In this document: positions 13,057 through 21,392 of the stretch, piece by piece
How positions within the stretch are numbered: the first letter of the stretch is position 1
Layout of the letters: each line of letters starts with the position of its first letter
Virus record (IMG/VR): IMGVR_UViG_3300025087_000164
Coordinates: 1 to 41,505 of that record
From: a virus
DNA: 41,505 bases
Direction: 5' to 3' (one strand)
The notes under the pieces: generated by a model
What the model saw: the letters and a program-made list of their open reading frames with translations, nothing else
What the model was told of the DNA's origin: nothing
Databases searched by the model: none
Position numbers and translations under genes: made by a program

Positions 13057-13063
13057 TGTAGTT

Positions 13064-14818
13064 ATGGCGGAAGAACTTATCCTCGAAAATCCAGAGCTTC
13101 AGATGCTTGTAAATAACAAGGAAGCTGGTTTTAATTATCGTGAGCGAAGGCACGAGCAGTGGAGAGAGAACTACGAACTTTACCGGGATAAGGTGCAAAT
13201 CAATAGGCTCACCCAAAGGCAGAGTGTCAATCTTCCCCTAATGAAAACATCCCTCCGCACTCTCTTGAAGGACGTGGACGATATGCCGGTAATTGAGTTT
13301 GAGAACTTGGACAATGACGGGGAAGCCGAGATATTTCAGAACGAATACTGGAAATACACCCTCGATATAAACAACGCCAAAATTCAGGACATTGTCGACA
13401 AAAAGCAGGACTTCTTCTTTGGCAGAACCTTCGACTCCATGCAGATAATTGATGGCAAGATTAAATGGGAGATAGAAGACCCCGAAGATATGCTGGTCGA
13501 TAGATTTATGAACCCCCACGATATAGACTCCTCAAGGTTTCTCATTCACACCCACATCTTCAAGCCCCTCAGCCAGTTAAAAGCCAACCCCGACTATAAC
13601 CAAGATGAAGTTAAGAAACTGGAAACCTTCTTCGAGTCGCAGATGGGAATAATCAAGGCTTCGGATAATAAGAACTCACTTCAGGAGAAAAACAAGAAGA
13701 TGGCAGACTTAGGAGTAACCGATATTGATGACCCAGTTCTTGGGGAAACTTATGTCGAGCTTACAATCCATCAGGTCTACCGCAACAAAATAGACGGCAA
13801 AGAGGTTGAGGAACAAATCTATGTCTACATCGAGGCCGAAGATCAGTGCATCTTAATGAGAAAGCCCCAGGAGGAGATAATCGGGACAACCGAAGACAAT
13901 TTCTGGAGAAATCATTACCGCTATAACACCTGGGGGGATGATGTAGATAAACAAGACTTCTGGACGGACGGGATAGCGGATATAGTCAGAGTACCGAATA
14001 AAATCCTTAATTCTTGGTTCTCCCAGCTTGTAGAGAACAGAACCCTCAGAAACTTCGGGATGCACTATTATGATGCCGCTTTGAAAGCCGAGGGATTTCT
14101 TCCTGGGACCTGGCAACCCACACCCTGGGGATGGTATCCAGTTCCTCTGGGCGGAAGAAATATAAATGAAGTATTCCAAAAAGTGGACATTCCCGACCTC
14201 TCGGAGAGTTTGGATGAGATGGGTTTTGTTATCGAGATGACGGAAAAGGCAACGGGAGCGACCACCACTCAGCAAGGAGCCCAAACAGAGCGCAAAACAA
14301 CGCTAGGAGAGGTTGAGCTTGCACTAGGAGAGGCCAAGGAGAGAACCCAAGGGATGTCCAAGTTCTATACTAGGGCTTGGGAGCAAAGAGGACTCAAATT
14401 CTTAAAAATGATAGAGGCGGGCAAGGATAAATTGGATGCGGTCAAGATTTATCACAAAGGGAAGAATACCGACAATGTCTTTGAGCGGGAGATAAGCCCG
14501 AAGGATTGGATGACCAAATCCGGCTACAGAGTCAAGGTCTGGAGCCAGGATGAGAAGAACGCCAAGGATACAGACTCTCTCACCAAACTAAACGCAGTCA
14601 TTCTCAGTATGCCTGGCAACCCGAAGCTGATGGAGGTCTATCAGAGGAAACTATTAGAGTATGCCGACCTGACGCCGGAGGAGATAACCGAGATTATGCA
14701 GGCTGAAAAGGACAAGTTGACAAACCCCTTACTGGGGGGCCAAAATGGAATGATGGGTGGACAGCCACCGCAGGCTGGGGCAACACCACCAGCCCAACCG
14801 CCTAGATTGGTAGCATGA
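13064..14818 (+). CDS. Portal protein
   Basis: 584 residues following the large terminase, the usual place and size. Contains the acidic, Trp/Phe-rich clip and stem-like stretches and a long C-terminal helical region (TTLGEVELALGEAKERTQGM, then KFYTRAWEQRGLKFLK) ending in a Gly/Pro/Gln-rich tail. The dodecameric portal is the channel for DNA and the anchor for the tail. No detailed family assigned; position and shape carry the call. Overlaps the next gene by ATGA. Confidence 0.8.
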   Translation: MAEELILENPELQMLVNNKEAGFNYRERRHEQWRENYELYRDKVQINRLTQRQSVNLPLMKTSLRTLLKDVDDMPVIEFENLDNDGEAEIFQNEYWKYTLDINNAKIQDIVDKKQDFFFGRTFDSMQIIDGKIKWEIEDPEDMLVDRFMNPHDIDSSRFLIHTHIFKPLSQLKANPDYNQDEVKKLETFFESQMGIIKASDNKNSLQEKNKKMADLGVTDIDDPVLGETYVELTIHQVYRNKIDGKEVEEQIYVYIEAEDQCILMRKPQEEIIGTTEDNFWRNHYRYNTWGDDVDKQDFWTDGIADIVRVPNKILNSWFSQLVENRTLRNFGMHYYDAALKAEGFLPGTWQPTPWGWYPVPLGGRNINEVFQKVDIPDLSESLDEMGFVIEMTEKATGATTTQQGAQTERKTTLGEVELALGEAKERTQGMSKFYTRAWEQRGLKFLKMIEAGKDKLDAVKIYHKGKNTDNVFEREISPKDWMTKSGYRVKVWSQDEKNAKDTDSLTKLNAVILSMPGNPKLMEVYQRKLLEYADLTPEEITEIMQAEKDKLTNPLLGGQNGMMGGQPPQAGATPPAQPPRLVA

Positions 14819-15168
14819 TTGATGAAATCTTAGAGAAATTCGGACTTACTTATAAAGACCTAGATACCGAAGGGTATGCCGGAGAGCTTCAAACTCTGTT
14901 AGATATGCAAGCCAATCTTCAAAAAGGACAGGTATCGATTGAATCTACAAGAACACATTTAGCCTCAATGAGAGACGCAGTTGAACGAGAATTAGTGGAT
15001 GAACCAGAATTTGTCTGGCGGTTTATCTTCAGAGTCCCCAATAGGAAACAGATATATCTTAAAGCAAGGCTAAAAAACTACATGTTACTGGAAGCGTATT
15101 TATCAAGTCCAGAAAGAATGAAGCAGATGATGGAGGATATGGTTGGTAATATAAAGAAGGTGATATAA
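14815..15168 (+). CDS. Head-assembly-region hypothetical protein (117 aa)
   Basis: Helical, acidic at the N-terminus (MIDEILEKFGLTYKDLD), with a long central helix (STRTHLASMRDAVERELVDE) and Met-rich C-terminus. Coupled to the portal by ATGA. It may be a portal partner or a minor head protein. No motif recognised. Confidence 0.6.
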   Translation: MIDEILEKFGLTYKDLDTEGYAGELQTLLDMQANLQKGQVSIESTRTHLASMRDAVERELVDEPEFVWRFIFRVPNRKQIYLKARLKNYMLLEAYLSSPERMKQMMEDMVGNIKKVI

Positions 15169-15169
15169 A

Positions 15170-15262
15170 ATGCCACGAGTCGGCAAAAAACATTTTCCAT
15201 ATAGTAAGGCCGGATACAAAGCCGCCGCCAGAGCGAGAAGAAGAAAGAAAAGAAAGTCTTGA
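15170..15262 (+). CDS. Tiny very basic protein (30 aa)
   Basis: Follows a GAAGGTGAT ribosome-binding site. Opens MPRVGKKHFPYSKAGYKAAA and ends in a run of Arg/Lys. Small proteins that open like this occur between portal and scaffold in many phages; I know of no assigned function. The charge suggests binding to packaged DNA or to the acidic portal/scaffold. Its last codons carry the TTGACA of the next promoter. Confidence 0.65.
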   Translation: MPRVGKKHFPYSKAGYKAAARARRRKKRKS

Positions 15263-15288
15263 CATCAAGTAAAATCAGACCTTACTAT
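15259..15288 (+). promoter_or_regulatory. Promoter before the SAP/HeH-like head gene
   Basis: TTGACA 15259-15264, spacer 17-18, TTACTA/TACTAT at 15282-15288, then 7-8 nt to the ATG at 15296. Leaderless-type geometry. Confidence 0.6.
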
Positions 15289-15295
15289 TAAAGCA

Positions 15296-15610
15296 ATGGA
15301 CCCCAAATCCCAAGAAACCCTCGATAACATACTTACGAAAAGCCTTGAGGCACTCACGGAAGACGACAAAGCATTTTTAAGAGCCAGAAGGTCATATCTT
15401 AATAAATCCCAGATAGAAACTTATGAAGATGTACTTAGCGAAGTCCCGGCCCCCAAAGAAGAGGTAGAGCCCGAAGTTTCAGACGCACAGCCGCCCAGTT
15501 ATCTATCAACCAAAGACTTAAAAGCTAAGGCCGAAGAGCTGGGAGTTGATACCAAAGGAAAGTCAAGACAAGAGATAGAGGATTTAATCAAAGAAGCAGA
15601 AACCAAATAA
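15296..15610 (+). CDS. Head-region protein with a C-terminal HeH/SAP-like fold
   Basis: 104 residues. N-terminal helices (LTEDDKAFLRARRSYLNKSQ), an acidic Pro/Glu linker (about 50-65), then LSTKDLKAKAEELGVDTKGK and RQEIEDLIKEAE, which fits the two-helix HeH/LEM/SAP pattern used for DNA or protein binding. It lies between portal and scaffold, so it is probably a minor head or assembly protein. Confidence 0.65.
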   Translation: MDPKSQETLDNILTKSLEALTEDDKAFLRARRSYLNKSQIETYEDVLSEVPAPKEEVEPEVSDAQPPSYLSTKDLKAKAEELGVDTKGKSRQEIEDLIKEAETK

Positions 15611-15649
15611 CCTTAGACCAATCCAAACCCTAGCAATAGGACGGCAAAA

Positions 15650-16474
15650 ATGGCTACCCACAAAAAACCTACCCCAGAAGAATTAAAGAAGATACAAGAA
15701 GAGGCTATTGCGGCAGGAAATAATCCGCCTACTCCCGAACCCGAACCTAGCGAGCCAGTTCCTTCAGAGCCCATACCAAGTGAGCCTGTCCCCGGTGAAC
15801 CAGTGCCATCCGAACCGATTCCCAGTGAACCCGTACCCTCAGAGCCCGTACCAGAACCCGAGTCGCAAGCCGAACCCTCAAAAGAAATATATAAAAAGAA
15901 GTTCTCCGAGTCGTCTAAGGAGGCCCAAAAGATTGCCGCCAAGAATAGAGTTTTGAATCAAGCAATCACCGATACGGATGAAATCCCCGAGCCGACAGAA
16001 GAAGAATTACAAACCGAGTTTAAAGACTGGGAGTTGATGAGTGAAGTTGAAAGAACCCTTGCTAGAGAAACCCTTATTAGCCGAAGATGGAGAGCCAGAA
16101 TAAAGGAGGCCCAAGACCAAGCCAAGAAAATTGAAAAGTGGAATGAGTCGGTTGATGGATTTATTGGAGATCCGAAAGTCTTAATCGCTACCCCGGCCCT
16201 CGAAGGAAGACAGGAAGAGTTTGCGGAATTTGCCAAACAAGAGTCTAATAATAGTGTACCTTTTAATATCTTAGTCGGGGCGTTTTTATATGACCAATCC
16301 ACCAAAGGTAAAAAGAATAAGGGGGCAATGTTTCCGACAGGAAGCGGCGGGCCCAACGAAAAACCAACTCCAAAAACCGATATGTTAACGGTTGAGGAAG
16401 GACGAAAGTTAAGGGAGACGGATTACGATAAATGGAAGGAAATGTTGAAGGCCGGGAAGATTGCCAAAGAGTAA
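15650..16474 (+). CDS. Putative capsid scaffolding protein with Pro/Glu repeats
   Basis: 274 residues. Residues 28-72 are EPVPS/EPIPS-type repeats, an extended acidic Pro/Ser-rich arm. The rest is helical and charged (KKFSESSKEAQKIAAKNRVL; ETLISRRWRARIKEAQDQAKK) with a Gly/Pro break near residue 230 and a basic C-terminal helix, as in scaffolds that bind the shell with their end. Position just before the major capsid supports it. The Pro-rich arm is not usual for scaffolds. Confidence 0.65.
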   Translation: MATHKKPTPEELKKIQEEAIAAGNNPPTPEPEPSEPVPSEPIPSEPVPGEPVPSEPIPSEPVPSEPVPEPESQAEPSKEIYKKKFSESSKEAQKIAAKNRVLNQAITDTDEIPEPTEEELQTEFKDWELMSEVERTLARETLISRRWRARIKEAQDQAKKIEKWNESVDGFIGDPKVLIATPALEGRQEEFAEFAKQESNNSVPFNILVGAFLYDQSTKGKKNKGAMFPTGSGGPNEKPTPKTDMLTVEEGRKLRETDYDKWKEMLKAGKIAKE

Positions 16475-16499
16475 TTTAGCCCCAAAACAAAACTCCCTC

Positions 16500-16528
16500 T
16501 TGACAGCAACCAATTCCCATAATTATAG
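16500..16528 (+). promoter_or_regulatory. Strong promoter for the major capsid gene
   Basis: TTGACA 16500-16505, spacer 17, TTATAG 16523-16528. Unlike the other late boxes, it leaves a leader of roughly 55 nt before the ATG at 16590. The TCTTGACAGCAA core is shared with the box at 21192. Confidence 0.75.
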
Positions 16529-16563
16529 TTAAACCTAGATTACTCCAAACCCCACTTCGGGAC

Positions 16564-16587
16564 GGTAAAGAAATCTACAGCTTTACC
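16564..16587 (+). promoter_or_regulatory. Hairpin immediately before the capsid start
   Basis: GGTAAAG (16564-16570) pairs with CTTTACC (16581-16587), 10-nt loop, ending 2 nt before the ATG. No Shine-Dalgarno is visible. It may tune translation or protect the mRNA. Confidence 0.55.
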
Positions 16588-16589
16588 AA

Positions 16590-17696
16590 ATGAGCGCATA
16601 CGGCACAAAATTAGCAGAAGGATTTTCGAGTAAGGTCATGGAGTGGGTCTATGACAAGAGCTTACTCGATGTCATTGTTAACCGGGACTATGAGGGAGAG
16701 ATTAACGGGATTGGTTCACTTCTTAACATTTTAGACTTCGATAAACTTTCAGAAAAGACTTATGCAGATGCAGCCCTTACCGCAGACTCTTTAACCGAAA
16801 ATAACGCCCAGCTTGATATTACCGAGCAGAAATCTTTTTATTGGAAAGAGAAAACACTAGCCAGGTGGCTCTCCTACATCAAGAATCCGCACCCCACAAT
16901 AGTTACTCAGGTCGGTAATGAGAGAACCAAGAATATGGACGAGTTTGCCCTCGGTCTTTATGGGGATGTCGGGTCTGGAAATAGGGTTGGAACCGACTAC
17001 ACGACAGGGGATGTTGAAGTTGCGGTTACCACAGGAGTCGTAACAGGGAATGGAACCACATTCACTTCGGATATGGTTGGCAAGGGCTTCAAAGCAACAG
17101 GACACACAAAGTGGTACAGAATAAAGACATTTACTTCAACAACCCAAATTACGATTGAGGATGACCTAGACGATGTAACTTCGGCTTACACGGGTGGAGC
17201 AATTGCCTCAGGCACGGCCTTTACAATCGAAGCCGCAACCGTTCTGACCATTACCGCCGCAAATCTCTTGGCAAAGGTCGCCGCCCTAAAGCAGAAGTTG
17301 GACCTAGCTGAGAAGAACGGATACACAGCCGTCCCCGACACAGACAGGTTCTTGATTGTCCCTCCGGAGTTCGAAACCATACTTATTTCCGCCACAGGAA
17401 TCGCTCTCCATGTTCCGGCGGTCTACGAAGAGCTGGTCAAGAGAGGTTTTATCACCGAACTTCAGGGATTCAAGGTATTCAAGAGCAACAGACTCTCAGG
17501 GGACAACACCGACGGATACCAGGTCCTTGCGGGACACCCCATGTGGCTGACCTTTGCCGAGAAGGTTTTGGATACCAGGATGGAAGAGGATTTAATAGGA
17601 GACTTCGGAACAGCCTACAAAGACTTATTCGTATACGGGGGCAAAGTGAAGGATCACGTCCGACACTCAGCCGCCTTAGGTTTCTGGAAGTTTTAA
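16590..17696 (+). CDS. Major capsid protein with a beta-rich insertion
   Basis: 368 residues. The N-terminal arm (1-45), central helices and C-terminal VYGGKVKDHVRHSAALGFWKF fit an HK97-fold capsid subunit. Residues about 138-205 (VEVAVTTGVVTGNGTTFTSD through YTGGAIASGTAFTIE) form a Thr/Gly-rich beta domain inserted in the fold, likely exposed on the capsid. Position after scaffold, strong promoter and following terminator support the call. The assignment rests on context and fold-like features. Confidence 0.82.
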   Translation: MSAYGTKLAEGFSSKVMEWVYDKSLLDVIVNRDYEGEINGIGSLLNILDFDKLSEKTYADAALTADSLTENNAQLDITEQKSFYWKEKTLARWLSYIKNPHPTIVTQVGNERTKNMDEFALGLYGDVGSGNRVGTDYTTGDVEVAVTTGVVTGNGTTFTSDMVGKGFKATGHTKWYRIKTFTSTTQITIEDDLDDVTSAYTGGAIASGTAFTIEAATVLTITAANLLAKVAALKQKLDLAEKNGYTAVPDTDRFLIVPPEFETILISATGIALHVPAVYEELVKRGFITELQGFKVFKSNRLSGDNTDGYQVLAGHPMWLTFAEKVLDTRMEEDLIGDFGTAYKDLFVYGGKVKDHVRHSAALGFWKF

Positions 17697-17716
17697 CAAG
17701 TAGTTAGTCAGTACTT

Positions 17717-17770
17717 GGGAGCTTGGGAAAAAAGGGTCTCTCCCTAATCCCATTTAAGCTCCCTTTTTTT
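17717..17770 (+). terminator. Rho-independent terminator after the capsid gene
   Basis: GGGAGCTT (17717-17724) pairs with AAGCTCCC (17756-17763) and is followed by seven T (17764-17770). A small inner stem lies in the loop. Partial read-through would lower expression of the SRR genes relative to capsid. Confidence 0.9.
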
Positions 17771-17781
17771 ATGGGAGAAAA

Positions 17782-18756
17782 ATGAGCGCATTTGAGATAA
17801 AAGAAAATTTACCAAAAGACACACAGAACGAACTCGAAAGAATCGAGGCAATTTCCAGTGGATTAAGAACCACGGGCGAAGCGAACTTCCTAACCGCTCG
17901 TGCCCCTTACCGGACCAATAGGGTTATCAGGTGGGATACGACATTGGTCCAGGGGTCGACAAATCCTACCCATCTTTCAACTGATAACATCCTAGAAGCT
18001 GAAGGCAATACTCTTCCTACGGGATACGAGGGGTTTAAGCATGGAGCTGTATTCTATGACCTTGATAAGAACGGGAACAATGTTTATATAAACACGGGTG
18101 ATAGTGATTATGCTATATGGACTCAGGCAATAGAATCTGAGATAGCGTCCGGGTCAGCCTCTGGTTCGCCATCTGCATCAAAATCTCTATCTCCGTCAGC
18201 CTCTGGTTCGCCATCGCTCAGCATCTCGGCATCTTTATCCCCATCAGCATCCGGGAGCAAGTCGGCTAGCCCTTCACCATCTTTGTCCCCATCAGCCTCT
18301 GGTTCGGCTAGCGGAAGTAAGTCTGCCAGTCCGTCGGCTTCTGAATCTGCGAGTGGTAGTGCTTCTGAATCTGCGAGTGCCTCTGCCTCCCTTAGTCCAT
18401 CGGGGTCGGCTAGTGCCAGTGAAAGTAAATCCGCCAGCCCGTCGGGTAGTCTTAGTCCATCAGGAAGCCTATCTCCTTCTGCATCAGAAAGTGCCAGTGC
18501 CTCGGCATCCGAGAGTGCCAGTGCCAGTAAGTCGGCTAGTCCGTCGGCCTCGGAGTCTGCGTCTATCAGCCCATCTGCTTCAAAGTCTCCATCAGCCAGT
18601 GCCAGTAAGTCGGAATCCAAAAGTGCCAGCCCGTCTGGAAGCGCCTCACCCTCCGCTAGTGGCTCAAAGTCCGTCAGCCCATCGTACAGCCCCTCAGGGT
18701 CACTTTCACCATCTGCAAGCCTAAGCCCGTCAAGTTCACCATCGTTCCCGCCATAA
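17782..18756 (+). CDS. Capsid-fibre/decoration-like protein with a Ser-rich repeat tail
   Basis: 324 residues. The N-terminal 120 residues hold a small folded domain ending [20 protein letters not shown] and [15 protein letters not shown], a pattern seen in phage head-fibre/decoration domains. From about residue 122 to the end the protein is a Ser/Ala/Pro/Lys/Glu repeat (SPSASxS units). It lies directly behind the capsid gene. The tail is probably an extended, exposed rod and a candidate for O-glycosylation by the downstream enzymes. It ends SSSPSFPP with no anchor. Confidence 0.75.
   Translation: MSAFEIKENLPKDTQNELERIEAISSGLRTTGEANFLTARAPYRTNRVIRWDTTLVQGSTNPTHLSTDNILEAEGNTLPTGYEGFKHGAVFYDLDKNGNNVYINTGDSDYAIWTQAIESEIASGSASGSPSASKSLSPSASGSPSLSISASLSPSASGSKSASPSPSLSPSASGSASGSKSASPSASESASGSASESASASASLSPSGSASASESKSASPSGSLSPSGSLSPSASESASASASESASASKSASPSASESASISPSASKSPSASASKSESKSASPSGSASPSASGSKSVSPSYSPSGSLSPSASLSPSSSPSFPP
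18145..18750 (+). repeat. Coding Ser-rich repeat tract 1 (SPSAS type)
   Basis: About 200 codons, roughly half serine, with Ala, Pro, Lys, Glu, Gly and Leu between. All six serine codons are used, so protein periodicity is high and DNA identity between units is low. Confidence 0.95.
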
Positions 18757-18757
18757 T

Positions 18758-19090
18758 ATGATTGAAATACCAACAGACAAATTTGGAAGGGCAATACAAA
18801 TAACGCCAAGAGCGGTAGCCCTGGCCAGGACGATAGATGCGTCGATTTCAGTCTCTACAGAGATTACTCTAAACGCCGACACGACCTTTCTTCGTGTTTA
18901 CGCTATCGCCAAGGATGTTTATTTAAAGTGGGGAATAGAGGATGTAGATACTAATACTTTCGATGAGGTTATTCCGTCTGCTCAGGTCGTGGACTTGGTG
19001 GTTCCCTTACAAGCTGATGGAACACCCTACACGGCCATCAATGTTATTGAAAGAGAATCCGGGGCAACGGTTATAATAATCGAAAAATAA
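18758..19090 (+). CDS. Small beta-rich virion protein
   Basis: 110 residues, one nucleotide after the upstream stop. Alternating hydrophobic strands (TEITLNADTTFLRVYAIAKD, VYLKWGIEDVDT, VVDLVVPLQADG) suggest a beta sandwich without repeats. It sits between two SRR genes of the head region and is most likely a capsid surface or connector protein. Family not assigned. Confidence 0.6.
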   Translation: MIEIPTDKFGRAIQITPRAVALARTIDASISVSTEITLNADTTFLRVYAIAKDVYLKWGIEDVDTNTFDEVIPSAQVVDLVVPLQADGTPYTAINVIERESGATVIIIEK

Positions 19091-19145
19091 TGTGGTCCTT
19101 ATATGGAATCTAATCGACACTTCTAACCTCTTAATTAAACTTCAA

Positions 19146-19153
19146 AAGGAGGT
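19146..19153 (+). promoter_or_regulatory. Strong Shine-Dalgarno before the long SRR gene
   Basis: AAGGAGGT with 8 nt to the ATG at 19162. Notable because many neighbouring starts lack such a site. Confidence 0.8.
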
Positions 19154-19161
19154 AGACTAAT

Positions 19162-21186
19162 ATGGCTCAATTTGCCAGACCCGATGGGGATAATGCAACT
19201 GGCTCATGGCTAGCTACACCTCTCTGGTCGAAATTAGATGAGGTAAGTTTTGATGATGCCGACTTTATTCAATCAACGGGTGCGGGCGAATCCTTCTGTG
19301 TACTTAATCTCTCCGATGTAACTGACCCTGCGGTTGGCACTGGACACATTATCCGTTTCAGAATGCGAGCCGCAGGAAGCGGTGGGCCCGAGAACCTTAC
19401 TCTTGAACTATTAGAAGGCGGTTCTGTAATAGCAATCATGAATAACCAGACCAACCGCAGTTCCAGCTTTGCCGAGAAAACATATACGCTGAGTGCGGGG
19501 GAAGCAGACTCTATTACTGACTACACCAACCTTGCTTTGCGTTTTACCCCTTCTCACGGCGATACCGAAACAATAGATGTGAGCTGGGCGGAGTTTGAAG
19601 TCCCTGATGCCACAGGTACGGTTTCTTCTTCACCTTCTGGCTCGGCATCCTTGTCCCCCTCTGCTAGTCTTAGTCAATCCGCCAGCCTTTCCCCATCCGC
19701 TTCTTTATCTCCAAGCGCATCTGAAAGTCCTTCAGCATCTCTTTCCCCATCCGCTTCCTTATCTGAAAGTGCGTCCCTCAGTCCCAGTGCAAGTTTATCC
19801 CCTTCTGCCTCATTAAGTCCGTCAGCGTCTTTGTCGCCCAGCGCTTCCCTTTCCTTCTCAGCTAGTGAAAGCCCCAGCGCATCAGAGAGTAAAAGTCTAA
19901 GTCCTTCGGAATCGGGCAGTTTCAGCGCTTCGCCTTCAGGATCGGAATCCCCATCCGCTTCCGAAAGTAAGTCGGCCTCACCATCTGGTTCAGAATCCAA
20001 ATCTCTAAGCCCATCTGGTAGTGAAAGTCCTAGTGCCTCTGAGTCAAAAAGTCAGTCCCCGTCGGCTTCGGAAAGCAAATCACTCTCTCCATCGGCAAGC
20101 CTATCTCCCTCAGCCAGTGAGTCAAAATCTCTTTCGCCTAGTGCATCGGAATCTAAGTCATTATCTCCCAGTGCGTCAGAGAGCAAATCTGCAAGCGCTA
20201 GCGAAAGTCCATCCGAATCTCCGTCAGAGTCGAAAAGTTTGAGCCCTTCTGCATCAGAATCCAAAAGCGCCTCTCCCTCGGAAAGTCCAAGTGAATCTCC
20301 TTCAGAAAGCAAGAGCTTGTCACCTTCTGCCAGTGAATCTAAATCCGCCAGTAAGTCAGCTTCGGCCTCTGAATCTGCTAGTGAATCAAAGAGCCTTTCC
20401 CCATCGGCTTCAGAGTCCAAGAGTGCCTCTGCCTCTGCCAGTCCATCAGGTGTGGGTTCAGGTTCGGCTAGCCTTAGTCCTTCGGCTTCAGAGTCAAAGA
20501 GTTTATCTCCTTCCGCATCAGAGTCTAAATCTGGTTCTGCCAGTGAAAGTAAAAGTTTATCCCCCTCGGCCAGCGGGAGTAAGTCGGAATCTGCCTCAGA
20601 AAGCAAGTCTTTAAGTCCGAGTGGGTCGGAATCTAAAAGTGGTTCTGCTTCTGAGAGCAAATCCCTTAGCCCGAGTGCAAGCGAATCTAAGTCGGGGTCT
20701 GCTTCCGAAAGTAAATCATTGTCGCCCTCCGCATCGGAATCATTCTCCAGTAGTGCATCCGGTTCTAAAAGTTTAAGCCCATCAGCCAGTGCGAGTGCAT
20801 CTGAAAGCCTGAGCGAGAGTAAATCCTTGTCACCTTCAGCTTCGGGTTCCAAAAGCGAATCCCCTTCGGTAAGTTCAAGTCAAAGCCCATCAGGGTCGGA
20901 AAGTAAATCGGAGTCTCCTAGTGTTTCTCCATCCGAATCCCCATCCGTATCGGCGAGTCTAAGCCCCTCTGGGTCGGCATCTAAAAGTGCATCGGCCTCT
21001 CAATCACCAAGCGAAAGCCTATCAGAAAGTGCCAGTCTATCTCCATCCGCTTCAATGTCGGCAAGTCTCTCACCAAGCAGAAGCGAATCCCCTAGTCCGA
21101 GCCCTAGTGCCGAAGAGGATGGGTCAGTAAAAACACCAAGATTCCAAGCAAATCTAAATCTATTAAAGAACTTTGGTTGCCGGTAA
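19162..21186 (+). CDS. Long Ser-rich-repeat virion protein with N-terminal beta-sandwich
   Basis: 674 residues. Residues 1-150 form a beta-sandwich-like domain ([56 protein letters not shown]) resembling carbohydrate-binding or jelly-roll folds. Residues about 153-650 are SPSAS-type repeats. The last 24 residues ([22 protein letters not shown]) are unique and end in Cys-Arg, possibly an attachment point. It is the largest SRR protein here, probably a long fibre on the head or neck. No anchor or protease domain is visible. Confidence 0.75.
   Translation: MAQFARPDGDNATGSWLATPLWSKLDEVSFDDADFIQSTGAGESFCVLNLSDVTDPAVGTGHIIRFRMRAAGSGGPENLTLELLEGGSVIAIMNNQTNRSSSFAEKTYTLSAGEADSITDYTNLALRFTPSHGDTETIDVSWAEFEVPDATGTVSSSPSGSASLSPSASLSQSASLSPSASLSPSASESPSASLSPSASLSESASLSPSASLSPSASLSPSASLSPSASLSFSASESPSASESKSLSPSESGSFSASPSGSESPSASESKSASPSGSESKSLSPSGSESPSASESKSQSPSASESKSLSPSASLSPSASESKSLSPSASESKSLSPSASESKSASASESPSESPSESKSLSPSASESKSASPSESPSESPSESKSLSPSASESKSASKSASASESASESKSLSPSASESKSASASASPSGVGSGSASLSPSASESKSLSPSASESKSGSASESKSLSPSASGSKSESASESKSLSPSGSESKSGSASESKSLSPSASESKSGSASESKSLSPSASESFSSSASGSKSLSPSASASASESLSESKSLSPSASGSKSESPSVSSSQSPSGSESKSESPSVSPSESPSVSASLSPSGSASKSASASQSPSESLSESASLSPSASMSASLSPSRSESPSPSPSAEEDGSVKTPRFQANLNLLKNFGCR
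19621..21110 (+). repeat. Coding Ser-rich repeat tract 2 (longest)
   Basis: About 495 codons of SPSASxSxS units, with recurring [15 protein letters not shown] blocks. Serine codons alternate among all six. Antisense frames through it are open only because of this composition. Confidence 0.95.
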
Positions 21187-21191
21187 TCCTC

Positions 21192-21221
21192 TTGACAGCA
21201 ATCAAAACGGATACCCATACT
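21192..21221 (+). promoter_or_regulatory. Promoter for the sugar island
   Basis: TTGACA 21192-21197, spacer 18, CATACT 21216-21221, then 8 nt (AGAGGTAT) to the ATG at 21230. The only clear promoter before the 12.8-kb island. Confidence 0.65.
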
Positions 21222-21229
21222 AGAGGTAT

Positions 21230-21391
21230 ATGGTATCAAAGACATTATTCTTTGGCGAAGAACAGATAAGATTCCTCAAAAAACTCAAAGATATTACTTT
21301 CTCCGAACACGTGCGCATGGCGGTAACTAAATATATAAACGAAATTAAAGCAAATAGTGTCAGTGCTTCAGCATCGAAGGGCGGTGAATGA
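21230..21391 (+). CDS. Ribbon-helix-helix-like regulator (53 aa)
   Basis: Strand-helix-helix layout: SKTLFFGEEQIRFLKKLKD then FSEHVRMAVTKYINEIK, as in CopG/Arc-type DNA-binding proteins that act as dimers. The C-terminal tail (NSVSASASKGGE) briefly resembles SRR sequence. Being first behind its own promoter it may autoregulate the sugar island. Overlap is minimal with the next gene. Confidence 0.6.
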   Translation: MVSKTLFFGEEQIRFLKKLKDITFSEHVRMAVTKYINEIKANSVSASASKGGE

Positions 21392-21392
21392 T

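Noticed and set aside
18123-18809. Long minus-strand frame through SRR tract 1 (and similar at 19674-20000, 20052-20852, 34711-35106)
   Set aside because: These Asp/Glu/Leu/Ala-rich frames are the mirror of the Ser-rich coding repeat; they have no start context and appear in every SRR gene.
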